From Bacteroidota bacterium (GTDB lineage: Bacteria > Bacteroidota > Bacteroidia > Chitinophagales > Chitinophagaceae): 64,000 nucleotides of DNA. The position numbers and the translations under genes were made by a program. Location: contig JAKPSI010000061.1 in assembly GCA_029555415.1 (NCBI GenBank), positions 62,001-126,000 on the forward strand, in the 5' to 3' direction. Positions 1 through 8,743 of this stretch are shown here, one piece after another. The stretch's first letter is position 1. Each line of letters starts with the position of its first letter. The notes below the pieces were generated by a model. It was not told where the DNA came from and searched no databases. It worked only from the letters and a program-made list of their open reading frames with translations.

Positions 1-1048
1 GGTCGGTCAGGTTCAGATCCGTTCCGGAACGGGTATAATTGACAACGGCGCGGTTATTCTGCCGGCTGTTGGCCGATTCAGTGAAGTTGTGCACCAATGA
101 AATACCTCCTGAATAATTCCTGTTGATCCCGTTGCCACCGAACCGGCCGGTATTATACAGGTTCGGATTCATATTCCTGTAAGTATTGTTCTGGAACATT
201 TCCTGCAGGCTGCCGATATTCTTGTTGATATTATTGAAACCGCCGCCAACACCCGCACTGCTTTTTTTATTGTAGACCTGGAAGGACAGATCGGATTCAA
301 AGCGGCTGCTGGTACCATAACCGGCTCCTGCTTTACCGAAAAAACCCTTCTTGCTGGTTTCTTTGAGTTTGATATTCATGGTCAGCAACGAATCACGGGG
401 CTGTACAGGCTGCCCGATCTTACTTCTGTCGAACTCCTGATATAACTGGATCTTGTCGATCGCTGATTTGGGAAGATTTTGCGTGGCGATACGGGGGTCG
501 GACGATCCCATGAAGGGTTTACCATCCACTAATACACTGTTGACCTCTTTTCCGTTCACAGTGATCGTTCCGTCTGACCAGATGGTGATCCCGGAAACCT
601 GATTCAGCAGTTCTTCCACCACCGCATCCGGTTTCGTTTTGAAAGCCGCGGGATTGATCTCCAGCGTATCGCCATTCATCCGAACAGGTGGACCGGAACT
701 GACCACCACGCCCAGGCTGTCATGATTATCCAGGGTCAGGATCACCTCCAGTGTATCGGTTTTTCCTCCTTGCAGTTCAATGGTACTGTAAAACACGTTA
801 TACCCGGCGTATGTGGCACTGACCAGTAATTTCTTTTTCAGAGGCAGTTGGGTGAATTGAAATCGTCCGTTCTTATCCGCCATTTGATACGCCATCACTG
901 TGGAATCGGCACGCAGAACAGAAATGGTCGCCCGCTCCAGCACGGCTCTGCTGGCAGAATCCTTCACCGTGCCGGTCAGCTTGCCGGTTTGGGAAAAAGC
1001 CGGCAAGATGCAGCTTAGTAAGAAAAATAAAATAAGGAGTGGCTTCAA
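1..1048 (-). CDS. Outer-membrane beta-barrel protein, TonB-receptor-like (3' part outside window)
   Basis: About 349 codons are visible and the reading frame runs off the left edge. A TTG at 1048 is the best start I can find: it gives a clean signal peptide (KPLLILFFLLSCILPAFSQ) and sits 2 bases after the stop of the upstream gene, which suggests translational coupling. Residues about 20-105 look like a carboxypeptidase-regulatory-like beta-sandwich (LTGTVKDSASRAVLERATIS). A plug-like region follows (residues about 140-190, with VLVDGKPFMGSSDPRIATQN), then the first strands of an Asn/Gly-rich barrel. This order fits the outer-membrane beta-barrel family related to TonB-dependent receptors, acting in the outer membrane. 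The substrate cannot be inferred. Family call is firm; start codon is less sure. Confidence 0.8.
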   Translation of the reverse strand, partial: MKPLLILFFLLSCILPAFSQTGKLTGTVKDSASRAVLERATISVLRADSTVMAYQMADKNGRFQFTQLPLKKKLLVSATYAGYNVFYSTIELQGGKTDTLEVILTLDNHDSLGVVVSSGPPVRMNGDTLEINPAAFKTKPDAVVEELLNQVSGITIWSDGTITVNGKEVNSVLVDGKPFMGSSDPRIATQNLPKSAIDKIQLYQEFDRSKIGQPVQPRDSLLTMNIKLKETSKKGFFGKAGAGYGTSSRFESDLSFQVYNKKSSAGVGGGFNNINKNIGSLQEMFQNNTYRNMNPNLYNTGRFGGNGINRNYSGGISLVHNFTESANSRQNNRAVVNYTRSGTDLNLTD

Positions 1049-1050
1049 GA

Positions 1051-2292
1051 TCAGTTTTTGAGTTTGTATTCAATGACCACAGGTGCCTCTGCATCCGGTT
1101 TCCCGGCCAGGAAATCTTTCAGGTCATCAGGTATCGGGATATTCTTGTTTGCTTCAAAGAAGGAGAGCAGGTCCTCCGCATGCAGGAGCCGGTAAAAATG
1201 GTCTCCCTGCAGTTGCGACCCGTTGTTTGCAAGTAGTTTCAGGTTATACTGACTGCTGTCCGGTTTAATGTTCTTGATATTGAGAACGGTTTTGGATTCC
1301 TTCTGATAAATATAGGATTCGAGCCGGGTCAGATACTCGATATCAAAGGTTATAAAACGATCGTTTTCATAAATATTGTATACCTGGTGGAAGATCCAGC
1401 CATTATTGCGGGTATAGTTTTCCCTTTCGGCTTTGTTCTTGAAAGGCTTGATAAAAAAAGACGCTGGCAGGCTGTTCTCCAATGGCAGTACCAGCCGGTA
1501 TACCGGGAACAAACTGTCGCGGAACATTTTATAGACGGTATCACAAAAAGGTCTTGTAAGGAAATTCACAAAAGGATCTCCCGTACGGGTGATATTGACC
1601 TCTTCATCCGTATACAGGAATCTTGGTTCGCTGATATGATGATAGGCGAAGTATCCTTTTAGGAACCTGTCATTCCTGTAAAGCCTGAATTCATGACCCA
1701 GGCTGTCTTTGAATAAGGAACTGGTCGTTATATCGCCCTTGTACCAGATATCATCATACAAGTGCATGGCATGGGTCAGGTCCTTTTCGTCCGGGGCATT
1801 TTTCCGGAGGGTAAAACTATTGTCGCTCAGATCGACCTCATATTTCCTGAAATATTTCAGATTACGCGGATCATTGCGGTTGAGCAATATCTTCAGCCTG
1901 TCCCTCGGCGTGAGCGCATAATTATTATTATCCCCAAAGAATACGATCCGATCATTCACTTCATCATATGAAGATTCAAATGAGTCGCCGATCTTTTTAT
2001 AACTGATCTTGCCGGCAAAAGCGCCGGCTTTACTGTAAAGCACAATGACCTTGTCTTCCGGATCACTGAACATCATATAATTCCGGGTGAATTCAACGCT
2101 GGAAAAGGAAGGGATCTCTATATCTTTTTTAATTTCCAGCGGAATGAAGCGAATGGAGTCCACGAATTTCGACTGCTTTTCGATGCCAGCTTCTTTGGGT
2201 TTGACATAGATCTTCTGAACCTGGGCTGAGCCGGAGAGTGCCGGGATCAGGCAGCAGCATACCATCAAAAAACAGCAATGGCGGACGTTCAT
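1051..2292 (-). CDS. Secreted protein of unknown function, possibly beta-propeller
   Basis: 413 codons with an N-terminal signal peptide ending near SGSAQ. The early part (FVDSIRFIPLEIKKDIEIP, then VIVLYSKAGAFAGKI) faintly resembles the six-bladed beta-propeller proteins common in Bacteroidota, but later blades are not obvious, so I leave it as unknown. No catalytic motif is visible. It is the first gene of a two-gene minus-strand unit with the barrel protein, 2 bases apart, so the two may work together at the outer membrane. A TAnnTTTG match lies at 2312-2319 upstream. Confidence 0.7.
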   Translation of the reverse strand: MNVRHCCFLMVCCCLIPALSGSAQVQKIYVKPKEAGIEKQSKFVDSIRFIPLEIKKDIEIPSFSSVEFTRNYMMFSDPEDKVIVLYSKAGAFAGKISYKKIGDSFESSYDEVNDRIVFFGDNNNYALTPRDRLKILLNRNDPRNLKYFRKYEVDLSDNSFTLRKNAPDEKDLTHAMHLYDDIWYKGDITTSSLFKDSLGHEFRLYRNDRFLKGYFAYHHISEPRFLYTDEEVNITRTGDPFVNFLTRPFCDTVYKMFRDSLFPVYRLVLPLENSLPASFFIKPFKNKAERENYTRNNGWIFHQVYNIYENDRFITFDIEYLTRLESYIYQKESKTVLNIKNIKPDSSQYNLKLLANNGSQLQGDHFYRLLHAEDLLSFFEANKNIPIPDDLKDFLAGKPDAEAPVVIEYKLKN

Positions 2293-2311
2293 GCAATTGG
2301 CATTATGTTTT

Positions 2312-2385
2312 CAAAAATAACGAGACAGAAGTTAATGATGCCATAAGATTCAGCAACTTATGTCCGGCCATCCGGCGGATCCGCC
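2312..2385. promoter_or_regulatory. Possible -7 element and palindrome between divergent genes
   Basis: On the minus strand 2312-2319 reads TATTTTTG, matching the Bacteroidota -7 consensus, 20 bases ahead of the gene starting at 2292; no good -33 TTG is seen. GGCGGATCCGCC at 2374-2385 is a perfect 12-bp palindrome in the shared intergenic space and could be an operator. Both are weak single-site observations. Confidence 0.25.
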
Positions 2386-2499
2386 ATTCAGCATATTCTG
2401 AGAAAAGGGGTCAGTTGCGAAACGCTGAACTCCGGCCCGGCAAAAGTTTTCACCTTAGCGGGTAAAGTATTAAATTAACAGGACAAGAAACCTGATCTT

Positions 2500-2916
2500 A
2501 TGCGCATATTCAGTTACCTGTTGTTGCTAACCTGCATGCTTTCCTGCAGCTCTTCCCAAAAGACGATCGCTTCCAAATATCCGCTCAATGGCACATGGGT
2601 GCCAGTGCGTGAAGAGATGAATGGCAAGGCGCTGCCGGCGGCGGCTTTCTCAACACAGAAGCTCATCATCAATGACGATCATTATATCTTCAATGCGGAA
2701 TCGGAAGATACCGGTGATCTGAGTTATGCCAATGGTACGATGGATATTTACGGACGCAAAGGTGTGAACACGGGCAAACATTTCATGACACGTTATAAGA
2801 TGGAGAATGGGCATCTGATCATTTGCTACAATCTGGCCGGCACTTCCTATCCGGCAGATTTTGAAACGAAGGGCAAGCCGGGTTATTTTCTGGCGGAGTA
2901 TGAGAAGAAGCCCTAG
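2500..2916 (+). CDS. Lipoprotein with TIGR03067-like domain
   Basis: 138 codons. A short lipoprotein signal ends in LSCSSSQ, with the lipidated Cys near residue 16. The mature part begins LNGTWVPVREEMNGKALPAA and later has YKMENGHLIICYNLAGTSYP and a closing LAEYEKK strand. This pattern (GTW..., GK.L, then an ICYN and Pro segment near the end) matches the TIGR03067 family of small beta-barrel domains, whose function is unknown. It starts a plus-strand run of small envelope genes, and the next gene begins 2 bases after its stop. Confidence 0.72.
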   Translation: MRIFSYLLLLTCMLSCSSSQKTIASKYPLNGTWVPVREEMNGKALPAAAFSTQKLIINDDHYIFNAESEDTGDLSYANGTMDIYGRKGVNTGKHFMTRYKMENGHLIICYNLAGTSYPADFETKGKPGYFLAEYEKKP

Positions 2917-2918
2917 TC

Positions 2919-3308
2919 ATGAGAGGCTTAGTTATTATAAGCATGCTTCTTTTAATGATCTCCTGTAAACAGAACAGTCAGATCGAAGCTTATCGTTCGG
3001 CGGTCAGTCGCGCGGACAGGATCCTTGTACTTCAAAGGAAGGGGGATTCGTTGGTACTGTATAAGACCATCACGGACAGTATCTCCCTGCATGCCTTCCG
3101 GGACATATTCACTAATGGACTTCAAGAGAAAATACTGGCAACGTGCGCTGGCAACACGCAGATGGTCCTGTACAATGGGCCGGAACAGATCATGCGTCTA
3201 TCCTATTGTGATGATCCGGAAGCCGCGGGTATAACGGCCACTGGAGCCGGTTTCAGTATTACATTTGGTATGACGTACCGGATGGGCATGTTTCCTGACG
3301 GACCATAA
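2919..3308 (+). CDS. Hypothetical lipoprotein
   Basis: 129 codons; I do not recognise the family. The N-terminus MRGLVIISMLLLMISCKQN is a typical lipoprotein signal with the Cys near residue 16 followed by Lys-Gln. The mature part is short and mixed alpha/beta, with two further Cys residues (ATCAGN, SYCDD). It begins 2 bases after the TIGR03067-like gene, so the two are almost certainly cotranscribed. The end runs into a short gap before the next secreted protein. Confidence 0.65.
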   Translation: MRGLVIISMLLLMISCKQNSQIEAYRSAVSRADRILVLQRKGDSLVLYKTITDSISLHAFRDIFTNGLQEKILATCAGNTQMVLYNGPEQIMRLSYCDDPEAAGITATGAGFSITFGMTYRMGMFPDGP

Positions 3309-3356
3309 CTAACCCTGTGTAATCCTTTCCAACCCCGCATCCTTCTCAAAATGCTT

Positions 3357-4235
3357 ATGAGAAGATTCCTCTTTATTGTGTTATTGGGCTGCACATTAAG
3401 TGCTGAAGCTCAGCTGAAAGAAGCCGTACGGCATGTAATGAATGTATATGGGTATGCACAGCTACCACGTACTGATTTTTCTGATTCCATTTATTACTTT
3501 CCTGACAGCATAAGGATCACGGCCCGGTTCACCGACCGGCATACTTCAGTTACCTGTCAGTACCTCCACAAAAAGACCCTGCTGAACATCGATTATGTCT
3601 TTGATGAACATGAACCTGTGTTTGTCGAAGTACGGGAGCAGAGTCCTTTGTTCCACGACAAGAGCCGACACACCTGTTTTTATTATTACCGCGGTGAAAT
3701 GTACGATAGCGAGGTTTTCTGGGAAGTAAGCATTTGTATGGCCATACCTAAGGACAGTTCCCTGATAAGTATTTATGGTTATGATCCGGAACTGGATGTA
3801 CCCTACCTGCAGCAATTCGTCAGGGACCTGCTGAATACCACGCGGTCCCTCAACCATCCGATGAATTTCCCGAAACGGCTTTCTGCTCCGCCAAAAAAAC
3901 CAGGCAGTGCGGCGGCCCACTTCAATATTGCTATTCATGAAGTATGGATAGATAATACGGTTCAGCACCCGGAGTTGCTGGAGGCCATGATCACGGGTGA
4001 CAATATATTCATCAGCCATTTCACAAGACAGGGTTCGAAAGCGCTGTATTTTCAGATCAGACATTTCGAGAAATTGGACGACACGCATTATCAGTTGAGC
4101 ATGTACTACAGGGCGCTGTATCCCAGTCGGCCTGATCTATCCGGCTACTGCACATATGAGCTGACCTGTCTGCCGGTTTCCGGTGCGGACAGGCCGGTGA
4201 TCAGTTTTATCAGGGAGGGGGGACGTCAGATTTGA
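3357..4235 (+). CDS. Secreted hypothetical protein
   Basis: About 292 codons from ATG 3357; an alternative ATG at 3351 adds two residues. I prefer 3357 because MRRFLFIVLLGCTLSAEAQ is a standard signal peptide with its charges at the front. The mature protein is rich in aromatic residues and beta-strand-like segments (CFYYYRGEMYDSEVFWEVS, LYFQIRHFEK) with no catalytic motif I recognise. It could be a periplasmic or outer-membrane-associated protein. Its stop overlaps the longest possible reading frame of the following membrane protein, consistent with one operon. Confidence 0.65.
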   Translation: MRRFLFIVLLGCTLSAEAQLKEAVRHVMNVYGYAQLPRTDFSDSIYYFPDSIRITARFTDRHTSVTCQYLHKKTLLNIDYVFDEHEPVFVEVREQSPLFHDKSRHTCFYYYRGEMYDSEVFWEVSICMAIPKDSSLISIYGYDPELDVPYLQQFVRDLLNTTRSLNHPMNFPKRLSAPPKKPGSAAAHFNIAIHEVWIDNTVQHPELLEAMITGDNIFISHFTRQGSKALYFQIRHFEKLDDTHYQLSMYYRALYPSRPDLSGYCTYELTCLPVSGADRPVISFIREGGRQI

Positions 4236-4273
4236 GTGACCGGATGTTCTTTTTATATTTGAGAACATTCAGC

Positions 4274-4807
4274 ATGGTACACTCCTTCAGCATCGATAAA
4301 CCTAATTCCGACACAGACTGGTTCACCCTGCTCCTGAAATATACCGCCCTGTTCATGATCTTCTGGATCGTGGCGTGGTTCGGTGTTTTCTATTTCATCA
4401 CAAAAGAGCAGGATCCGCTCATCGAAGATTCTGTATTCAATAACGGCGGACTCATGAGTGCCCTCATTGCCGCGGTGGTGGCGGCTTTTCTGGGCTACCG
4501 GGCGTGGAGTAAATTCCGTTTTGGCAGCCCTTTTGCATTTCATTTCAATGATGATCAAAGCACACTTACCATCCGGCTGGTCAATACCCTGAATAACAAA
4601 GAGCGGGAGATGATCATTCCGTACGATTATTTACGGATCACTGAGACTGATCGCGAAGACGCGCTCTTCGGCAAGCAACGGATCATAGATATTCATGACC
4701 GAAGCCGTCTGATCACGTCCTTTAATATTGAACTCACGGCCTGGGTCCGTCATCCGGAACTGGACACGTTGGTACAGCTTTTCATGAAATTCGGGGCCAT
4801 GAATTAA
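4274..4807 (+). CDS. Small membrane protein of unknown function
   Basis: About 177 codons from ATG 4274. The frame is open back to a TTG at 4232 that overlaps the previous stop, but ATG 4274 gives a more natural N-terminus (MVHSFSIDKPNSDTDWF). Two hydrophobic segments are visible: YTALFMIFWIVAWFGVFYFI (about residues 21-40) and SALIAAVVAAFLGYRAW (about 65-80). A soluble C-terminal half follows with alternating strands (FHFNDDQSTLTIRLV), reminiscent of small PH-like membrane proteins, though this is only a guess. Family not recognised. Confidence 0.6.
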   Translation: MVHSFSIDKPNSDTDWFTLLLKYTALFMIFWIVAWFGVFYFITKEQDPLIEDSVFNNGGLMSALIAAVVAAFLGYRAWSKFRFGSPFAFHFNDDQSTLTIRLVNTLNNKEREMIIPYDYLRITETDREDALFGKQRIIDIHDRSRLITSFNIELTAWVRHPELDTLVQLFMKFGAMN

Positions 4808-4844
4808 TTGTATTTTAGCTCTACATCTGACCGAAACTTCATCC

Positions 4845-5369
4845 ATGGACCATCAACAAATTTCTACCCGGCTCATCAGTGATCATGATACTTTCATTAC
4901 GTATCTCTGTTCATTGTCTGAAGCGGAATTCATGCATGCCGCATCCGGCAAATGGACCGCGGGACAGCAACTGGATCATATCCTGCGCGCCGTAAAGCCT
5001 GTCACGCTGGCCTTCCGGCTTCCCCGTTTCATTCCGCGCATGCTGTTCGGTAAACCCAATCGCCCCGGCCGCAGCAATGAAGCCCTCGTTGAAAAATACA
5101 AGGATAAACTGCAACAAGGTGGCCGCGCCTCCGGCCGGTTCGTTCCGGGACCTGTTGCATTTTCTCAGAGGGATGAACTGGCGAAACATTTGCGATCAAC
5201 AGTTGCATCACTGAGTCGCATAGTGGCGGGTATGAAAGATGAAGATCTGGATGCATACATCCTGCCGCATCCCTTACTGGGCAAACTCACCTTGCGGGAG
5301 ATGCTTTACTTTACGATCTATCACGTGGAGCATCATTTGACGATCACGAAAAAGAACCTGAATGGATAA
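4845..5369 (+). CDS. DinB-family (DinB_2-like) protein
   Basis: 174 codons. Features of the DinB/YfiT four-helix metal-dependent fold are present: an N-terminal helix pair, W..GQQLDHI with a candidate metal His near residue 46, and the C-terminal HVEHHLTITKKN motif carrying further candidate metal-binding His residues. Proteins of this family include thiol transferases and damage-inducible proteins; the substrate here is unknown. The stop overlaps the start of the next membrane protein by 8 bases. A decayed second copy of its 3' end lies about 600 bases downstream (5953-6072). Confidence 0.78.
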   Translation: MDHQQISTRLISDHDTFITYLCSLSEAEFMHAASGKWTAGQQLDHILRAVKPVTLAFRLPRFIPRMLFGKPNRPGRSNEALVEKYKDKLQQGGRASGRFVPGPVAFSQRDELAKHLRSTVASLSRIVAGMKDEDLDAYILPHPLLGKLTLREMLYFTIYHVEHHLTITKKNLNG

Positions 5370-5826
5370 CAAAAAACGTGTGAATCGAACTTTCAGGATC
5401 CTGTTATTTATCATGATCCCGCTTGTAATTGCAATAGGACTGTTGGTGCTCTTCAACAGGGAGCGACACTTCACCAATGCTGAAAAGAATCAGGATGTGA
5501 TGAAATATTCAGTAGATGATGAGTACGTCCGCTGGGCATTCCATAAGCTGCAATCCTCTTTCCCTGATTCCAACGATCTGTTACTGGACCAGTATTTCGT
5601 CAGGACCCGGGATACGGTCATTCAGGAAGAAAAGAAAACGGTTTATTTTGTTTTCTTCAGTTACTACTGGAAAGAGCACCCTCAGGAATTGTATTATTCC
5701 AAAATGGGCTTTGATAATTGGAAGCCGGTGATCCTTATCTACAATCAGTCTGTTGCTGGCAGCGGATCTTTTGAACGTATGTCAGATCAGCTGAAGCACA
5801 TGAAGATGAAGGCCAGTTTCAGGTAA
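5362..5826 (+). CDS. Hypothetical single-pass membrane protein
   Basis: 154 codons. After a basic start (MDNKKRVNRTFR) there is one strong membrane helix, ILLFIMIPLVIAIGLLVLF, at about residues 13-31. A soluble domain of about 120 residues follows with no motif I recognise (VYFVFFSYYWKEHPQELYYS). Topology by the positive-inside rule puts the soluble part outside the cytoplasm. It overlaps the DinB-like gene by 8 bases, so it is very likely translated from the same mRNA. Confidence 0.62.
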   Translation: MDNKKRVNRTFRILLFIMIPLVIAIGLLVLFNRERHFTNAEKNQDVMKYSVDDEYVRWAFHKLQSSFPDSNDLLLDQYFVRTRDTVIQEEKKTVYFVFFSYYWKEHPQELYYSKMGFDNWKPVILIYNQSVAGSGSFERMSDQLKHMKMKASFR

Positions 5827-5952
5827 TGTTGATTTTCGTATCAAGAGCCACCCCATTTAAAACCCTATCTACTATTTGTTTCCATAGGGTTTTCACAATC
5901 CTGTTACTAATCTGGGTATTAGCGAGGAATCGTTGACTGCATGTAAGTATCA

Positions 5953-6072
5953 GATCCTGAGGCATACAAACTAGCGTATTCTTTACTGAGCAAACCCAAC
6001 CTGCGGGATATTCTGAACATTACGATTTATCATGGGAGCGATCATTTTCCTTGCAGCATCATTATATATTAA
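5953..6072 (+). pseudogene. Remnant of a second DinB-like gene (3' end)
   Basis: One open frame from 5953 to a TAA at 6070 translates to DPEAYKLAYSLLSKPNLRDI and then LNITIYHGSDHF. This aligns without gaps to the C-terminus of the intact DinB-like gene (LDAYILPHPLLGKLTLREM, LYFTIYHVEHHL). The DNA aligns as well. The HVEHH metal motif is lost (HGSDH) and an in-frame stop at 5944 closes the frame upstream. No start or N-terminal half is found between 5827 and 5952. I read it as a truncated, decayed duplicate. Confidence 0.7.
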
Positions 6073-6126
6073 GGAAAGTTTGTAAGTATTTGCCGGATTA
6101 GCCCGTATTTTTATGTGATAACGGAC

Positions 6127-8013
6127 ATGCGGAGTTTTTTCATCATACTTATCCTTCTTTCAGCATCTGTCGCATGCTCCCAGCCTCCGCCCATCAACTG
6201 GAAACGTTGTTATGGTGGCAGCGGGGCAGACTGGACGCCTTCCATCAGCTATACTTCCGATAATAATATTGTACTGTGCGGATTCGGCTCATCCGTAGAT
6301 GGTGATTTCACGGGGATCAATTTTGGTTTACTGGATGTACAAATACTGAAACTGGATGTTTGTGGAAACTTGATCTGGCATACTCATTTTGGCGGCAACC
6401 GGAGTGATAAAGCTTTTTCTCTGTCTGAAGCGCCTGACAAAGGTTTCCTGATCACCGGCACCACACAATCAACGGATCTGCCAACTGCATATCATGGCGG
6501 ATCAACTGATGGGCTGGTATTGAAAACAGATGCTTTTGGGAATCTGCAATGGATCAAAAATTTCGGCGGATCGGCTGAAGACGCTGTATACAGCTCGGTC
6601 ATTCTTCCGGATTCATCCGCTCTACTTGTGGGCATGACCAGTTCCGTGAATGGGGACGGGGATCCTTCTACTTTATCTGTGCTGACCGGTTGGATCATGA
6701 AGATCGACAAGACCGGTAATCTGCTCTGGAAAAAATTCAATACCGGCAGTTCCATATTGATGTCCATCGCGCCGGCCAGCGGTAACGACTTCATTGTTTG
6801 CGGCCGCAGCAAGACCGGCGATGCGAATGTGATGAAAATAGATTTGAACGGGAATGTACTGTGGAGCCGGAATTACGGCGGATCGGGACCTGACCAGGCC
6901 AATGCAGTACGCAGGACTTTGAACGGAGGTTATATCGTTGCTGGACTGACCAGTTCACCCGATGGTGATGTGACCGGCTATCACGGCGGATTGGATGCCT
7001 GGGTTTTTGAAGTGGATGAAAGCGGGAACTTACGCTGGCAAAATTGCATCGGCGGGACCCTGAATGAGGAAGTGGAAAAAGTAGCCGTGTTACCGGATAA
7101 TAGTTATGTTTTTACCGGAGAAGCTTATTCAACTGACGGTGATATTGTTTCAGCCAAAGGAGATGCGGACGCACTGGCCTTTTCAACGGATGCGGCTGGC
7201 AATGTAAAATGGCTGTTTAGTTACGGCGGCACCCAACTCGATTATTTTTATGATGTGGCAGCATTGCCCGATCGTTCTTTAATGCTGACCGGTTCTGCCA
7301 TATCCAATGATGGCGATATTTCCGGCAACCACGGCCAAAGGGATTTCATTTTAGTTAAACTGAAAACACCTGCTGTTCAGCAAGTGGATACGGCAACGTG
7401 CGGACCGGGCAGGATCAAAGGGATACTGATCACAGAGGATACAATAGTAGTGGACAGTCTGAAAGATGTATGCGGTCATGATTCCGTTTATGTGAACTAC
7501 AATGTCAGGTACCATCCGCTGCCGGTTGTACAAACGATACCCGATGCCGTCATTGATCCGGGTGCATCACTTACGCTGACAACTACGTCCAACGGTTCGG
7601 TACAATGGACGGGAACAGGACTGAGTTGTTATACCTGCCTGAGCCCCGTAGCTACTCCTTTATATACTACTACATATATTGTCCGGGCAACACTGGGTAA
7701 TTGCGCGCAGTCAGATACTGTTCTGATAACAGTTCGCTCAAAAGACACACTGTTCATCCCCGGTGCCTTCACTCCGAATGGCGATGGTCTCAATGACCGG
7801 TTCCGTGCAACAGGAATGGCCAGTACTTTTTCCATGAAAATATTCGACAGATGGGGTCAGCTTGTATTTGAAACGGCTGATCTGCAAAAGGGCTGGGATG
7901 GAAGGGTTGGCGGAACCATGCAGCCACCGGGGACTTTTGTTTATTGGATCAGTTATAAATCAATGGCTGGTGTGTTGCGGACAAGAAAAGGGATCTTGAC
8001 TTTAATAAAATAA
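6127..8013 (+). CDS. Secreted repeat protein with T9SS type B sorting domain
   Basis: About 628 codons from ATG 6127 (the frame opens at GTG 6115). The signal region ends near VACSQ. Residues about 30-410 are a run of about 50-residue repeats marked by YGGSG/FGGSAEDA, then DGD or G.HGG.DAW, then a Trp-containing strand, as in beta-propeller-like proteins. After a Cys-containing linker, the last 90 residues (FIPGAFTPNGDGLNDRF, MKIFDRWGQLVFETADLQKG, WDGRVGG, GTFVYWISYK) are the gliding-motility-associated CHU_C domain, a signal for T9SS export and cell-surface attachment. It stands alone, with a short gap on both sides. Confidence 0.9.
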   Translation: MRSFFIILILLSASVACSQPPPINWKRCYGGSGADWTPSISYTSDNNIVLCGFGSSVDGDFTGINFGLLDVQILKLDVCGNLIWHTHFGGNRSDKAFSLSEAPDKGFLITGTTQSTDLPTAYHGGSTDGLVLKTDAFGNLQWIKNFGGSAEDAVYSSVILPDSSALLVGMTSSVNGDGDPSTLSVLTGWIMKIDKTGNLLWKKFNTGSSILMSIAPASGNDFIVCGRSKTGDANVMKIDLNGNVLWSRNYGGSGPDQANAVRRTLNGGYIVAGLTSSPDGDVTGYHGGLDAWVFEVDESGNLRWQNCIGGTLNEEVEKVAVLPDNSYVFTGEAYSTDGDIVSAKGDADALAFSTDAAGNVKWLFSYGGTQLDYFYDVAALPDRSLMLTGSAISNDGDISGNHGQRDFILVKLKTPAVQQVDTATCGPGRIKGILITEDTIVVDSLKDVCGHDSVYVNYNVRYHPLPVVQTIPDAVIDPGASLTLTTTSNGSVQWTGTGLSCYTCLSPVATPLYTTTYIVRATLGNCAQSDTVLITVRSKDTLFIPGAFTPNGDGLNDRFRATGMASTFSMKIFDRWGQLVFETADLQKGWDGRVGGTMQPPGTFVYWISYKSMAGVLRTRKGILTLIK

Positions 8014-8132
8014 CTTGAGGCAGTCAATACAGAGTAGACTTTCCAACTATAGATCAACTGCTATATCCGAAGAAAGAGCCAACTGACCCTGATCAGAAGC
8101 ATCCGGAAAAAATTCATTTATATTGGCTCTCT

Positions 8133-8711
8133 ATGAACTCGTCTGAACAACTTCATCTTTCCAGGTGGATCCTCTTCAGCACCCTTGGCTGGCTCCTGGG
8201 TATTGCACTCGGCATTTTCTTCAGTTCAGTATTTGAATCCATCCATGTGCAGGGTCAATTTCCACTGGCCATGGGTGTGGCTATGGGTGTGGGTTTCATG
8301 CAATGGGCGCTGCTCAGAAAATACACCTCCATTACACTGTCATGGATTTGGATGCTGGTCGCGGGACTCACCCTTCCTTTTCTACCATTCGATCTTCTGC
8401 CGTTTTTTTCAGATTGGAAACCTGAATCTTACATCGTGATAGCGGTCGCCATCGGTGCTTCGCTTAGCGGATTCCTGCAATTCAAGTTCTGCCTGGCACC
8501 CATCAATGCACGTTCAACCCGCTGGATCCTTTTCAGTCTGGCCGGATGGGTCGTTGCCGCCACTTTTGTATTCCTGATTTTCAGTACTATCAAAGGGATA
8601 CCGCGACTGCTGGCTGTTTTCGTGGCCTTTGCGAATCTGATCTCCGGCGGCCCCATCCTGGGCTGGATCACCGGGAAATTCATGACCGGTTTCGTCAACC
8701 GCGCGAAGTAA
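8133..8711 (+). CDS. Multi-pass membrane protein with internal duplication
   Basis: 192 codons with about five to six hydrophobic segments: WILFSTLGWLLGIALGIFF, LAMGVAMGVGFMQWALL, WIWMLVAGLTLPFLPFDLL, IVIAVAIGASLSGFLQF, WILFSLAGWVVAATFVFLIF and a final Gly/Pro-rich helix. Two halves start alike (RWILFSTLGWLLG and RWILFSLAGWVVA), suggesting an internal repeat. No transport or enzymatic motif is visible. Upstream, TATATTGG near 8118 is close to the -7 consensus. Function unknown. Confidence 0.68.
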   Translation: MNSSEQLHLSRWILFSTLGWLLGIALGIFFSSVFESIHVQGQFPLAMGVAMGVGFMQWALLRKYTSITLSWIWMLVAGLTLPFLPFDLLPFFSDWKPESYIVIAVAIGASLSGFLQFKFCLAPINARSTRWILFSLAGWVVAATFVFLIFSTIKGIPRLLAVFVAFANLISGGPILGWITGKFMTGFVNRAK

Positions 8712-8743
8712 CTTTGAAGTAAGCATCAAGTAAATGAGTGTTT

